This document shows, piece by piece, positions 21,840 through 33,589 of a stretch of 64,000 nucleotides of DNA. How positions within the stretch are numbered: the stretch's first letter is position 1; the number at the start of each line of letters is the position of its first letter. This DNA comes from Polydrusus tereticollis (taxonomy: Eukaryota > Arthropoda > Insecta > Coleoptera > Curculionidae), in assembly GCA_963920685.1 (NCBI GenBank), contig OY987332.1, forward strand, positions 41,847,275 to 41,911,274. The letters run 5' to 3'. A program made the position numbers and the translations under genes. The notes beneath the pieces are model-generated. The model was not told the origin of the DNA, made no database searches, and saw nothing but the letters and a program-made list of their open reading frames with translations.

Positions 21840-23647
21840 TTCAGACTCGATTCAGATGTCACCAGTTGGAAATGGTATAACATGAATATTGATGCAACAA
21901 ATTTATGCTATTTCCAGGGTTTCACACATATCTTAACAAAGCTGAGAGTAAGATTTCTTCACAATAATGTCACACTAACAATAGGAAAAAAAATTGCTAC
22001 TTCAAAACACCTTATTGAAATGAGTAATACTATTTCAAAAGATCAGCTACCCTAGCTGATCTTGAAGGCGAAGATAAAATGAATTTCTTGGCTGCACAAA
22101 AGATGTGCTCTATAAAAGTAATAAACCTCCTAAAAAGTATGCCTAATACAGAAGGGACAATTATATACCTTAAAATAATGAACTTCATCTTATCCGCTTT
22201 TTTAGATAACAATATAAAGTAAAAAAAAAAAAAAATTAAAAAAATTACTTTCTGAAAGAGTTTACAAGATTTGGTTCGTTGTTTTCTTTTTAAGGGTATG
22301 GAGATCATGGATTAAACGTAATCAAAATTATACTTTGGAAAAGAACTTCTTATCATACAACTGCTATGTGTATATATAACTAAATGGACACAAACTTATC
22401 AAAATTATACTTTTTAAATTTAAACAGATTGGTAACATTAATAGCGCTATGTTAAGTTTAAGTAATATGAGTAGTGAACCTTGTGAAAAACTGTTTCGCA
22501 CAGCAAGATCTATGACATCTACTCATTCTATACCATGACTAATTTCAGTATAAAAGATTTGTTATACAGTATTGGTTGGATTTATACTATAAATAATATT
22601 ATCAATGACATTAAAGGTGAATTTTTATTTCCTACAGAAGAGAATAGGGATAATAATACAACGCAGAACCTACTAACAAATGAAGAAATCTTTAATACTG
22701 ATATCGAAGCAATAGTACAAAAATCGTTAAATGACGTTAAAAAGGAAGCACATATGACAGGTATTATTATGGATGACAAGTCGGAAGAGAATCATTATTT
22801 TAATTTGGATATTAAACTAATTTCCGATGAGAATTTTGAGAAAAAAGAAGATGAAAATCAAGAAGGAAATTATAATGAAATTGATAACAATGCTGGCGAT
22901 GACGGATCTTCGGAAGAACTGTTAAGAGATAGCACAATGGAAAATTATATAAATATAAATATACAGAACCGAGTAGAGGACTCTTTGGATTTAAAAGATT
23001 ATTCTGCAAAAATTAAGGAAGTGCCCATTGATTCTTCTTATGTTGAAATCAGAATAAAATATAAGACCGCTGTAATAAAAAAAGTCGTCCCTTTGTTGGT
23101 TATTTCATGAGTCTAATGGTCGTGTGAGTAATGATCGTCTTAGGCGATTTATTACAAGTCGTTCTTCTACTATTAAAAAAAGTAAAAGACTTGCTAAAAA
23201 CCCAAAACAACCTAACCCGAAAAAAAGTAGGATACCCACCGTATATCCTCGAGTACATTGGAATCCAAGCCAGAATCAGATATTTATATAGTATCAGACT
23301 CGGGATCAGATCTAGAATCAGACGGTTGCGACATCGAGATTGATAATCAGGGTGATAATTTTGACCTCCATGGATTTGAGAATGAGCCTACACGTGAGTG
23401 TAAAACTCGAATTGAAATGTCCGAAACTAATATATCATTAGATAGTTTTTACGCAGTCAGTTATTCAAACCAATGGTTTACACGAAAAATAATAGAACAA
23501 ATTGGTTCCGAACCGAGTTTCGAACAATACAAAATAAATTTTTTAAACCCCAAATCAGCTACTTTTAAATACCAGTTTGTATGGCCACGCCAAAATGATA
23601 CAGATTATGTAAATAAGGAATATATCTTTTACAGTCCTTCCAGATAA
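21840..23647 (+). pseudogene. Transposase-like gene of unassigned family
   Basis: Several frames continue each other. 21857-22060 reads WYNMNIDATNLCYFQGFTHI and TKLRVRFLHN. After a gap with stops comes SSEPCEKLFRTARSMTSTHS, leading directly into TNFSIKDLLYSIGWIYTINN (22535-22620). An acidic region follows, then KKSSLCWLFHESNGRVSNDR (about 23079 on), a basic patch and a last piece SFYAVSYSNQWFTRKIIEQI ending VWPRQNDTDYV...YIFY. Frameshifts lie near 23085 and 23285. I recall similar proteins in other insects but cannot name the superfamily. The order, length (about 600 residues) and dead state suggest an old DNA transposon. No catalytic triad was identified. Confidence 0.5.
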
Positions 23648-24162
23648 ATCTGATCTCGCCCTAATACGGATTAATGTTTTGTATTTTTATTATTTACATC
23701 TCGATTTGGATAATGTTTAGTTTACTTTCTTAGAAGTTTCGTAACTTTTTGTGGTTCTTAGAGTTTAAATTTTATCCCAGTCTTAATCGAATGTTTCAAT
23801 ATTACTTATTTTTCTTTTAATATTTAAATAATAAACTTCGTTGTTCTAGTTTTTCGTTAGTTGTATCTGTAGAAAAGTGTAGTTGTTCCTAGTTTTAAAT
23901 GATAGTTTCTGTTGTCAGTTAAACCTGTGACTACAATACTTTGTAGTGGGTAAGTACCTCTCGTTGTACTTAGGTACTAGTTAACTATATTTTATGTATG
24001 TATTTTAGAAGGTTTTTGTTACTATTTTTACATAATAATTATGATCTAACCTTAGAAAGAGTATATTTATCACACACTGAAGGTTCGTTATTAAGTATAG
24101 CAATGTTATTACTAAGCGTTAATAAAAAAAAACCTTTCTTAATATAATGTGGTATAAACTTA

Positions 24163-24305
24163 CCTGGAATTAGTGAAATTAGTGGTGGATGTAGTGGAAT
24201 TACTCTAGAAATAGTGGAATTAGTCGTGGATTAGTGGAATTAGTCATGGAATTAGTGGAATTAGTAGAGGAATTAGTGCCATTATTTGGAATTAGTTGGA
24301 ATTAG
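24163..24305 (+). repeat. Degenerate TGGAATTAGT minisatellite, copy 2
   Basis: About twelve units of TGGAATTAGT, introduced by ACTTACC as in copy 1, 3.8 kb away in the same orientation. The two arrays bracket the TIR candidate and the transposase-like gene. Confidence 0.85.
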
Positions 24306-24644
24306 TGTACGAGATTCCGAACCGCGGTTTGCTTCTCGGTTAATTCGGATGTAACCCGAAAGCTGCAAATAGAATACTTCCGGTTTAAACGGAAACTGAT
24401 ACCCTCGGAAGATAATTAAAAAGTAACATAGGGACATATAAACCGTTTTGCTCTAAGACGTACTGTTAGAAAGCTAGAAGCTACCAAAGTTGAAAAATGT
24501 CCTTTTTGAAAAGTAGATATCTTGGAAATTATAAATCTAATTATATTATAATTATAATAAATTATAAGACTATATTATATTATTATAAAAAAATAATTGT
24601 AATGTTATGTAGAATCCAAAAATATTGTTTAATAAGATGTGGGG
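24306..24644. other. No gene seen
   Basis: Spacer between the minisatellite and the pogo element; AT-rich, with a TATTAT-rich stretch near 24540-24600. Confidence 0.4.
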
Positions 24645-27600
24645 TAAACTACCCAATTGTTGGCACCCACCCCAGTAATTGGCACCTTTCTTTTAAAATG
24701 TGTTTTTGTAAATACACGACATTATTACGACAATTTTAACAGTTCCAAGAAGATCTGGCAACATCTTTGGTCCAGTCCTAGCACTGCCTGTGTATTATCT
24801 ATTACCTAAAATATCTGAAAATATTAATTATAAAAACCAGTGTTTAAACAAGTGAAATTTTAACAGTTTTTGCAAGGTAGGTACCCTTAAATTGTAGCTT
24901 TTAAATTAACTATTCATATACTTAGGAATCCTTTAAGTGATTATTGTTAATAATATATATGTAATGTATCATTTTCTAACATTTTATAACCTCAAAATAT
25001 TGGATTTCTTTAATATTCTAGCATGCCAATAACTAGGTAGAGAAAGTCGTTAAAATCTAATGATCGGCACCGGTGCCAATAATAGGATGAATTATTGTTT
25101 TTGTGATTCTTAGTAATTGGCACCTACTGCTCGCCCTTTCTCTACGGCCTGTGTGTTTTCATGATTTTTTCTATTAATATTGTATTTCTTATTTTCAGAT
25201 TTTAAAAAGTACCTACAAAATATGCCTAAAGTCAAGGGTGGTAGTAAATACAAAAAGAAATACAGTGAAAAGGATGTTATCTTAGCTCTCGATGCAATAG
25301 ATAAGGGTATGTCAAAGAAACAAGCTGCTAAATCTTATGGTGTTCCAAGGGCCACGATTCAGTTCAGACTATCGGATAAATTTACTAAGGCAAGGCATGG
25401 TCCACCGCCGATATTAGCACCTTCAGAAGAAGAGATATTGGTAAAGTGGATACTTGAGTCACAAAAAAAGGGGTTTCCGCGTCGAAAAGAAGACGTCCAG
25501 ATTTCTGTTAAAGCGTTCCTTGATCACCATAAGAGAAAAACTCCTTTCGTTAACAATTTACCTGGCGATCATTGGTACGAAGCATTCTTGAGCCGCCACA
25601 CTGATTTAGCGGAAAGAACAGCTGAAGCGGTTACTTTCAGCAGTGCCTGCATTTCGGCCCAGGACTTGAACAAATGGTTTTGTGATATTAAGCGCTACCT
25701 AGAAAGTAAGGGCTATGCATCAATTTTAGAAGACCCGACACGGATATTCAACGGAGATGAGACTTGTTTTTTGTTGGGACCCAAGGAAACAAAAGTTTTG
25801 GCCCCAAAGGGTTGTAAAAATATTTACGAAGTAGACCGCGCTATCGCTAAGGAGAACCTCACCGTAATGTTCACATTTTCAGCCTCTGGAGATACGATTC
25901 CTCCTATGATTATATACCCGTATAAACGATTAACACCTGCTATATTACAATCACTTCCTGATGATTGGGGACTAGGTCTAAGTGACAATGGATGGATGAA
26001 GTCCGAAATATTTTACGCATATCTTAGCAAAGTTTTTCATCCACATTTAATAAAAAACAACTGTCAATTTCCCATAATCTTGTTTGTTGATGGGCACAAA
26101 TCACATCTTTCCCTTTAAGTGAGTGATTTGTGCGAAAAATTAAAAATTATATTAATAACCTTGTATCCTAATGCCACCAGAATATTGCAGCCTGCCGATG
26201 TCGGGGTATTTAAACCTGTTAAAACTTTTTGGAAACGTGCTGTTCTTCAGTGGAGAAGAAAAAAGCCAAACGAACAACTTACCAAACAAAATTTTGCACC
26301 AATTCTTAAAATAGTTGTTGACTCCATCGAACCTCTAAGTATAGTAAACGGTTTTCGGGCAACAGGCCTATATCCATTTACATTTAGTGCCATATATGTC
26401 ACAAAATGTTTGGGTAACACTTCGAAATTGGAAGACATTCAAATAGATGTAGAGCCAAGCATAAATGAAGCTGATATTTGCTCAGATCTTCAGTTGGGAT
26501 ACAATACATTTTTGGACATTGTTGGACACGAAAATATTAATAAATTTGAAACCCATATTGGCTCAGTTAACCAAAATAATGACTACTTTAATTTACTCTT
26601 TAAAATCTGGAAATATTTTAATGGAAATTCAGCTGTTGTTAAATCTACGCCTGATGAACTTATTGGTAAAAATGCGACTACGACTACATTAAATTAGGAA
26701 GATATACCTGTAGTTACCTTCGAACCATTACTATCTGAACACTCTGCAAACATCCATTATCAGAGTAACTCCAAGGATGCATCTCTAGATAATGAGACTA
26801 AAATTCCTTTTGTTAGTGATGATACCCTTAATGAGTTAACTGTCGGCAGTACGAATTTCGATATTTCGATAGAAATGAAAGAAAAGGAAGATGTTAATAG
26901 AATTGAACATTTCAATAATGACGACAAGGTAGATATGGAACAAATGGAGTCAACCAAAGCAAATGAAAATAGTTTAGAAACAAACGATAATCATAAGATG
27001 AATGATTCCTTTAATTCTCTTTTGGATTGGCCGGACACTCCAAAAAGAAAAAATAAGCGAAACATGAAAAAAACGACTTATGTAATTACATCTACAGGTT
27101 GGAAAAAAGATAAGACAGAAGACAAAGAGAAAAGGGAAAAGGAAGAAACTAAAAAAAATAACAGAAAAATTGCCAGGTCTGCTAAACTAGAACAAAAAAA
27201 GACAAACAGAAAACTTTAGAAAAAATAAAATTAAGAAAAAGGTATTATCTTCTGATACATTCAAAAAAATCATGAAGAAGAGTAGTAAAAAGAAGGAGAT
27301 AGGGTTAGATTCAAATCAAGAAATTATCAATACCCTAGATCTTGAAAATAAACTCAGAAAGAAAGAAACTAAGATTAATACGGTGGGAAAGCTATACAAA
27401 GACGGTTTGTATTTAAATATATCAGAGAAAACTCCTTACAAAAAAATTAATGTAATCTCCGATATATTAATAGATACAAAAATAGATAATTGCAAAAAAA
27501 TAGTATTTTCTGATTCTGAAGATTTTGATTTTTTTAATATAAATAATGTTACGACCGGACTTTGTTACATTTGTACATTTAACATAACAACTAAAAAGAT

Positions 27601-28013
27601 AGGTGTCAGATGTATAAAGTGTTATGGTAGGCAATACCATTTAACATGTTTGCAAAAAAAAAATTAATCCTAAAAATTTTGTATGTTCATCATGTTCTAA
27701 TAATTAAAAATGTACCTAACTTAGGTACCTAGCAGGTAGATATCTACCTACCTAGTATTTTAAATGTGCCAATAACAGCGGTGCCAATAACTGGGAGCCA
27801 CATGCCAATGACTAGGAGATTGTATTTTTTTTTTATTTCATACTTTACCGATGTTCTTATAGGCTTTTCTAAGTATGTTAATAGTTTAAAAAGGTAATAA
27901 ATATGTTTTTTTAAACTATAGCGACTACTTTTTTTGTTAACTTCACTACTTTTCCCAAAAAAAGGCTTCAAAGTCAGGTAGCCCCTTAAGGGTGCCAATC
28001 ATTGGGGGTTTTA
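24645..28013 (+). mobile_element. Pogo-like element with TTGGCACC repeats
   Basis: Left end AACTACCCAATTGTTGGCAC and right end, read inverted, AAACCCCCAATGATTGGCAC; TA lies outside each. The subterminal repeat TTGGCACC/GGTGCCAA recurs at about 24659, 24680, 25067-25082 (two inverted copies meeting), 25117, and 27770-27810. One transposase gene on the plus strand fills it. Confidence 0.82.
25222..27665 (+). pseudogene. Pogo-like transposase with PHD-like C-terminal finger
   Basis: The start Met 25222 gives MPKVKGGSKYKKKYSEKDVI, a basic leader before the pipsqueak HTH (KKQAAKSYGVPRATIQFRL). The CENP-B-type HTH follows. The DDE core has RIFNGDETCF, ILFVDGHKSHLSL and RILQPADVGVF, DD35D, with all three Asp retained. 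The tail is acidic, then Lys-rich (27040-27220), and ends CYICTFNITTKKIGVRCIKC with a following HLTC, a PHD-like finger. Lesions: in-frame stops at 26116, 26695 and 27217, and one frameshift between 27217 and 27272. The stop at 26116 lies inside the catalytic domain, so the copy is dead though well preserved. Confidence 0.85.
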
Positions 28014-28029
28014 CTAGAGTGATTCATTT

Positions 28030-28060
28030 AATATTGATAATAATAATAATAATAATAAAA
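28030..28060 (+). repeat. TAA microsatellite
   Basis: A run of AAT/TAA triplets just outside the right end of the pogo element. Confidence 0.8.
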
Positions 28061-28199
28061 TTAATTTATTACTTTCCATATGAACAACATAGATACACTA
28101 AAATAGTAAGCACATATTATACATATAGAAAATAAAAGGCCATGTTAATGCAGACAACTGGATAAATCAAGATACTGTTTAGGCCTTTAAAAAAATATA

Positions 28200-28335
28200 T
28201 TTTTTTATTGCCCTTTTTTTCTGGACCACCCTGTATAGTTCAAGATTCTACAACTTTTGTAAAAACTTCTTTTCTATGCTTATACAGTTGAGCTTGTATA
28301 TTACTTTGTGACCAAAATGGGCCACCCTGTACACG
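28200..28335. mobile_element. Fragments of mariner-type MITE tips
   Basis: Two right-hand tips in direct orientation, GGACCACCCTGTATA near 28220 and TGGGCCACCCTGTAC near 28318. No left partners were found. Confidence 0.4.
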
Positions 28336-28472
28336 TAGACAGCGTGAAATTCAAACTGCTCACATGTGCCCTGCCCACAAGTGCCTCCCTCTGCCCTACT
28401 GACTGCAGTGTAATAAAACCATTCGCAGATAACTATCTAAAACTTTCTTCGTAGGGATATTTGGGAACTTAC

Positions 28473-28638
28473 CTGGTCCAACTAGATCTGTTATGTGACT
28501 AGGAGCAGCCCTGGCTTCTCTGACGGTACTTTCCACAGTTGCCGTATCGTTTGGTCCTTCGAACATTAAATCATCTTTGGCCGGAGCGGCAACGCTGCAC
28601 GCTATCGCCAGGGAGAGGCAAACGAAGAATTTGTACAT
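28473..28638 (-). CDS. Signal-peptide exon of a small secreted protein
   Basis: Minus-strand exon beginning ATG at 28638. The first 20 residues (MYKFFVCLSLAIACSVAAPA) are a textbook secretory signal with likely cleavage after Ala-Pro-Ala or just before it. A mature start KDDLMFEGPNDTATVES follows, then REARAAPSHITDLVGP. The exon ends at a consensus donor CAG/GTAAGT and is 166 bases long, leaving phase 1. A putative acceptor (CTTTTGTAAATCCTTACAG) lies 35-40 bases upstream of the ATG, so a 5' UTR exon may exist further right. The exon at 3279-3515 on the same strand begins in phase 1 and keeps the frame. No family is recognised. Confidence 0.7.
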
Positions 28639-28983
28639 CTTTGGAATATCTATGGTTTAATCAAACCAAGCCTGTAAGGATTTACAAAAGTTGATGTTAC
28701 TGACAAATGTTTAGTAGGTTATTGGTAGGTTCATTAATATAATCGACATATTAATTTAGTTTTACTTTCCAGATAAAAGGAATCTTGGTTTCTAACTTTG
28801 CAAGCGAAATAAATGAGTCAAAATTTGGAAAAATCTCTTTAAAATGTCCAAGAACGTCGTTAATCCATCAATACACAATATACAGGTAGGAATTTTTTTC
28901 CCATTAATTTTTTATAATAACACATTATTTAAGAATAAATAATTTTTGAGATAGAGAAGGGATATATTATATTTAGGTACCTC

Positions 28984-29479
28984 TACAGGGTGATTGGTTG
29001 GATCGCGTCTTAGACGTTTATGGTGAACCAGTCAATGGGACACTCCGAAATTTTGATATTTGAATAAACGGATAACTTGCTCCACCAAACTAAAATATTT
29101 TAATCAATGCGATGTTACCGCTTCTACGAGAAAGTAGTAGCAGCTTTGATATTTTAAACGGAAAACTCTGTATTATAACCTTTTGGTACAATCTCTAGCA
29201 GTCTCTTAATAACTGTCCTTGTTAATTGGTTATACCTATCTTCTAATTTCCATTTTTTTTTAAATACTGAGCTGAATTAAATGCTCGATTTAATGCTAGT
29301 AGTACTTTTAAACTTTGAGATACACTGAAATTTGGTTGTGACTAAGGCAATACCGGTAGGCAAGCTTTTTACGCTATGGCCGAATCTTAGTTGCAATATG
29401 CATGGCCTAAAAATACAGTAATTTTGGTTACTTCAAAATGTGTCTAAGACTAACTTTTTTTCAAATGAAACACCCTGTA
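28984..29479. mobile_element. Possible MITE
   Basis: TACAGGGTGATTGG at the left and CAAATGAAACACCCTGTA at the right, about 496 bp apart, mariner-type tips. No coding region. Similarity is limited to the tips. Confidence 0.45.
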
Positions 29480-29846
29480 TATTTTTGCTAATTTGAAATT
29501 TGTTCCGAGTTTATGTATTTATATAGTTATGGTTGAAAATACGATTTAAACACAAAAATGTACGCCACTGATATTTTTCTTTGTATCCCCGTTTAAATCC
29601 CGACATAAGATCTTCTGTGCAAAGGAAAAACCTAGTAACTCACTTTTTTTGCCAAAATAAGTTTTATATACCATTTTGATCCACTAGGTATTTCCTTTGA
29701 ATTTTTATTAAAAAGTCGCCAATGTCCAAAATAGTTAAAATATGATCGATGGAATTTACTTTATTGGTAAATGAAATTAAGTAACATAATAATGAAAACA
29801 TTATTTCTATTTTTTAATGTAAGCTGTGAAGAGGTTTTCCTGATAT

Positions 29847-30564
29847 TCATTTGTCGATGTTTGGTTTTAAGTCTGATGTTGATAGGGCAATTAAATCAGA
29901 AATGTGTTTTGCAGTGAGAGATGTGCGATATTTATTTTTGATGTATGATAAAGTTGAAAATGTTTTTTTACACACATAAGTGGAACCAAACCTGCTTAAA
30001 ATTTGCATAGCAAGGTCGCGCAATGTTGGAAAATCTTCACTGGAAACGTTTGTACAAAAACTTACAAAATTTTCTGTTAGCTGCTCTGAAGTTACATTTT
30101 CGTAGAAAATTTGTTTCAGGGCAGTGTGGTTTTGAATATCTGTCACTTCAAGCTGAATGTTTGCTGGATATTCAAGCAGGTCAGTAGAACTGAAACAGCC
30201 GAATATTTCTCTTGTCTAATTCAAAATCCTGGAATCTGTTTTCAAAAGACTCTCTTAAACACTTTATTTTTGATAGGTACTTTGGGATATCAAGGGCAGT
30301 GATCTTTAATCCTTCTTTTACACTAGCAAACGTGGGAAAATGGTCGATTTTATTTCTCTCTAAGTTTGCTGCAAACAAGTCCAACTTCCCTTTGAAACCA
30401 TTGATCAAGTTGAACATTGTTGGAAGAGACCAATCTTTTCCTTGCAATTTAAGGTTAAGGACATTAAGGTACTGTAATGTATCAATTAAAAATGCAAGAT
30501 CACACAGCCATAATGAATTTTCAAGTAGAGCTCTCTCTGCTGGCAATGCTTGTTTTTCGACCAA
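29847..30564 (-). pseudogene. hAT transposase (ZBED/GTF2IRD2-like), C-terminal part
   Basis: Minus strand, two frames joined near 30175. The first reads ALLENSLWLCDLAFLIDTLQ and LNLKLQGKDWSLPTMFNLIN. The second reads EYPANIQLEVTDIQNHTALK and ends KTFSTLSYIKNKYRTSLTAK, followed by a DLIALSTSDLKPNIDK tail. This is the C-terminal half of hAT proteins related to ZBED and GTF2IRD2-like transposases. The N-terminal half is deleted: the coding part runs almost directly into the terminal sequence at 30600-30710. Confidence 0.75.
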
Positions 30565-30589
30565 AAATTCCAGAACTTTTCAACCAACC

Positions 30590-30710
30590 AATCAAGTGGA
30601 AGCAGTGCCATCGCGCGCCGGCTAGCTAGCCGACCGAAGTTCAGGCGGGCAAATTCAAATGTCTTGGCGGGCCACTCCGTGGCCCGCTGGCCTGGGTTTG
30701 GCCAGCCTTG
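30590..30710 (-). repeat. GC-rich 5' terminus of the truncated hAT element
   Basis: Read on the minus strand the edge is CAAGGCTGGCCAAACCCAGG, then GCGGGCCACGGAGTGGCC, much like the termini of Charlie-type hAT elements. The GC content contrasts sharply with the surroundings. The other terminus was not found. Confidence 0.6.
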
Positions 30711-30848
30711 CTATAGGCTCTTCCACTGTACCAAATTGAATGTGTTGTGCCAATGTTTAGTAGTTTTTAGCCGTTTTACTGCAAGCAGCATACAAGTGTT
30801 TGTAAAACTATTTTTAAAAACTATATGCAGTGTATAATAAACAAAAAA

Positions 30849-32218
30849 ATGTCGAAAAGGGGACAGTATTTCAATGCATTAGCAGCAAGAAATAATGCAG
30901 ATTTACTAAATATTTCAAGTGTCGGATATAACTCACAGGTAAGAATAATTTGCAGTTCTTAAAGCAAAATTTCAAGGTTAATATTTTTGTAGTTACTTTT
31001 TTTTAATAAATAACTCTTTTGTTTTTTTCAAGTTCAAAAAGGTTAAATCAGCCAAACAATGTAACTTTTCAAAAAAATACGTAAAAGAATAATAAATAAC
31101 CTAGTAACTGCGAAAACGTGAAAAAACTTATTTTTGTGCCAGAAAGAACCTATGTAGAACACACGTAAGTCGTCCCCCAGTAAACACACTTTTGCCCCAG
31201 GAATGTCCGATTTAAGTCGGGAATGTTTCGGTCATAGTTTATAGAGATATTTTTTTTAGGGACACTCTTGATGAGGATTATAAAGAAAATTTAGAGGCTC
31301 CACAATATGATAATAAAATAGTCAATAGAATAAGTAGTGGGGAAGAATCTAATATGGTAAAAATTTACCCACAGGTGTATCCGCATCGTAATGGTACTAT
31401 TGTTAAAGTAATAAGTTGCACAATATAAAATATCAAATACTGTTTTGTAGGTTGTCTAATGAGAATTATTCCTGTGCACGATTTGGATAGATAGCCTACT
31501 AATATTTGCGGAAACATGCAGATGTCCATTATACAAATGCATATTATCTTTGTTTCAGAAGAAGAAAAGTCTACCCAAATGCAATTTGATCTATGTAAGA
31601 ACAAGTCATTATGAGCTTATAATCTATTTGCAATGAAAAAAACATGGAACCTATACATGTTTATACTTTTTTGAAATTATTAAAAAAACTTGATAATGAA
31701 GGTTCACAATATGATAATATCGATGAATCTATGGTCCACGAAGTCCACTATGCAAGAAGTAAGGAAAAACCAATTTCGGTAAATAATTTGATAGAGTTGT
31801 AACCAGTTTCACTTCGCTCAGGTACCTACCTACTTTATTAAAAATTAGGTTTTATTTATTAAATAATCTAATATCCTTTTGAGGAATTTCGCGAGGAAAG
31901 TTCAGTGAATGATACCGATTTAGATTCTATTTACGATCCCTCTGATGATAATCAACCTAATTTGAAAAAATGCATTTATTTTACATCAGGCAGCGAGGAC
32001 ACTGATTTAAATAAAGAAGAATGAAGAAGAAACAGGAGTTAGAACAATAAGAGAACAAAAAAAAAGAAAAAAACAAGAATTAAGGCACATAAAGAGAAAA
32101 ACTGCGCTACAGCCGAAATGTTCTTGCAAGAAAAAATGTTTCGAATTTTTTTCTGCCGAAGAGCGCAAACAAATTTGTAATTTGAACTCAGGCTTTCTCA
32201 TATCTAAATTTGATCTCT
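30849..32218 (+). other. Exon-like pieces of an unrecognised gene
   Basis: A first candidate exon, 30849-30938, encodes MSKRGQYFNALAARNNADLL and ten more residues, then a donor GTAAGA in phase 0. Further open pieces lie at about 31258-31355 (TLDEDYKENLEAPQYDNK), 31640-31780 (SQYDNIDESMVHEVHYARSK, then a donor) and 31880-32218 (acidic, then KRKKQELRHIKRKTALQPKC and SCKKKCFEFFSAEERKQIC). The Cys-rich end resembles a domain seen in insect transposon-linked proteins. Splice phases do not join cleanly in my reading, so this may be a decayed gene. Two pieces share the words QYDN, which hints at exon duplication. Confidence 0.35.
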
Positions 32219-32229
32219 GAATTCCGGTA

Positions 32230-33062
32230 TCTAAAACAAATTACAGAGGCATAAACGCTATAAAGAAACGAAAAATTCAGAATGATCTGGCACCATCAAT
32301 GCCACCTCTAAACGATTATTTTGGGAACACTTGCCAAATTCAGAAGATTCGTTTGATCTTCTATCTAAAGAATATTAGAAACATGTTACCACTGCTGATA
32401 CTTTAGTTTTTAATTACTAATACTGATGTGGACACAATAAGCATGTGCATTCCCGTTTTTGTGTTTCGCCTTTTATTTTAATGCACATAATGTAATAAAT
32501 ATATTATAAAATATATATATTTGATAGCCTATGTTGGTGCTTTTATTTTGGTATTGAAGTAAGTTCTCAAAATCTCTTAATCCGTAGAGAATTTTATTTT
32601 AAATAGCCCACACAACAATGTCTCCTTACTGTCTTTTTCTACTGCATAGTTAAAGTTTTTGAAAAAACCAACATATTAAAGTAACTTACCGTGTTTTACC
32701 CTAGTAGCTATAAAGTTTTTCTAACAAAACCAACATAGTAAAGCAACTTACTGTATTTTACCCAGTAGTTGATTAATTTTGCATTGAGTTTTTTTAGCAA
32801 GTCAATTATTTTGATAATTATTAAACATTTTAAAAAAGTACGGCAACATTTTAAAAGGAAGAGCCCTAAAAAGCTTTATAATTAAAGATATTTCATACTA
32901 GGCATTATTTTATACTAATGGCACTCAGATGAATTAAAGATTATGTAAGAGGCTGCTACTAGGTTTTACCTTTTCACGGGAGAGATGCATCTTAGCATTT
33001 TTCTCATTTAGAACTTATTTCGGGAAAAATTTTAATAATTCTTTAAACAAATAGGTTAAACA
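32230..33062. other. No gene seen
   Basis: Contains a direct repeat of about 60 bases near 32655-32705 and 32705-32765 (AAACCAACAT(A)GTAAAG(C/T)AACTTAC in each). Otherwise featureless. Confidence 0.4.
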
Positions 33063-33238
33063 TACAGGGTGTCAAGAAACTACAACTTTAGAGATTTAGA
33101 GGTATGATTTTACATAAGAAAATATGAAAAAAAGTGTTTTTATTTTAATTTATTAGGATCTAGTTACAAACTTGTCCAATTATTTTATGCATTCTATCTG
33201 AATCCTGGAGATTCCCACATATTCTGAGACACCCTGTA
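33063..33238. mobile_element. Short mariner-type MITE
   Basis: TACAGGGTGTCAAGAA at the left and TTCTGAGACACCCTGTA at the right with TA outside each; 176 bp, no coding content. Confidence 0.7.
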
Positions 33239-33589
33239 TATCAAATGAATAAAGCGTTATGTAAAACGCGTCTCTGGATGCATACCTATCTACCGAAAGC
33301 TAAGTTTAGATTTAATGCAATAATTATCAATCTCCATTTGCGTTTTATACTAAAATCAAAGAGTAGCACAACCAATAAGAGGCGAAAGTGGCCTTTCCAG
33401 CCTGTTCTAATTTTTTATGCGCATGTACAAGATAAGCATTATTCCCAGCTAATTTCACAGCATTCGCAATCTGTCAAATCGTTTGTTTACTTCTAAAAAA
33501 CAAGACGAACCTTTATTTTTCTTCAGTTTAAAGTGGAAAAGTGATTAGTTTCTCTTGGTTTTTTACAATTCAGAAGGGATTTCTTTTGA

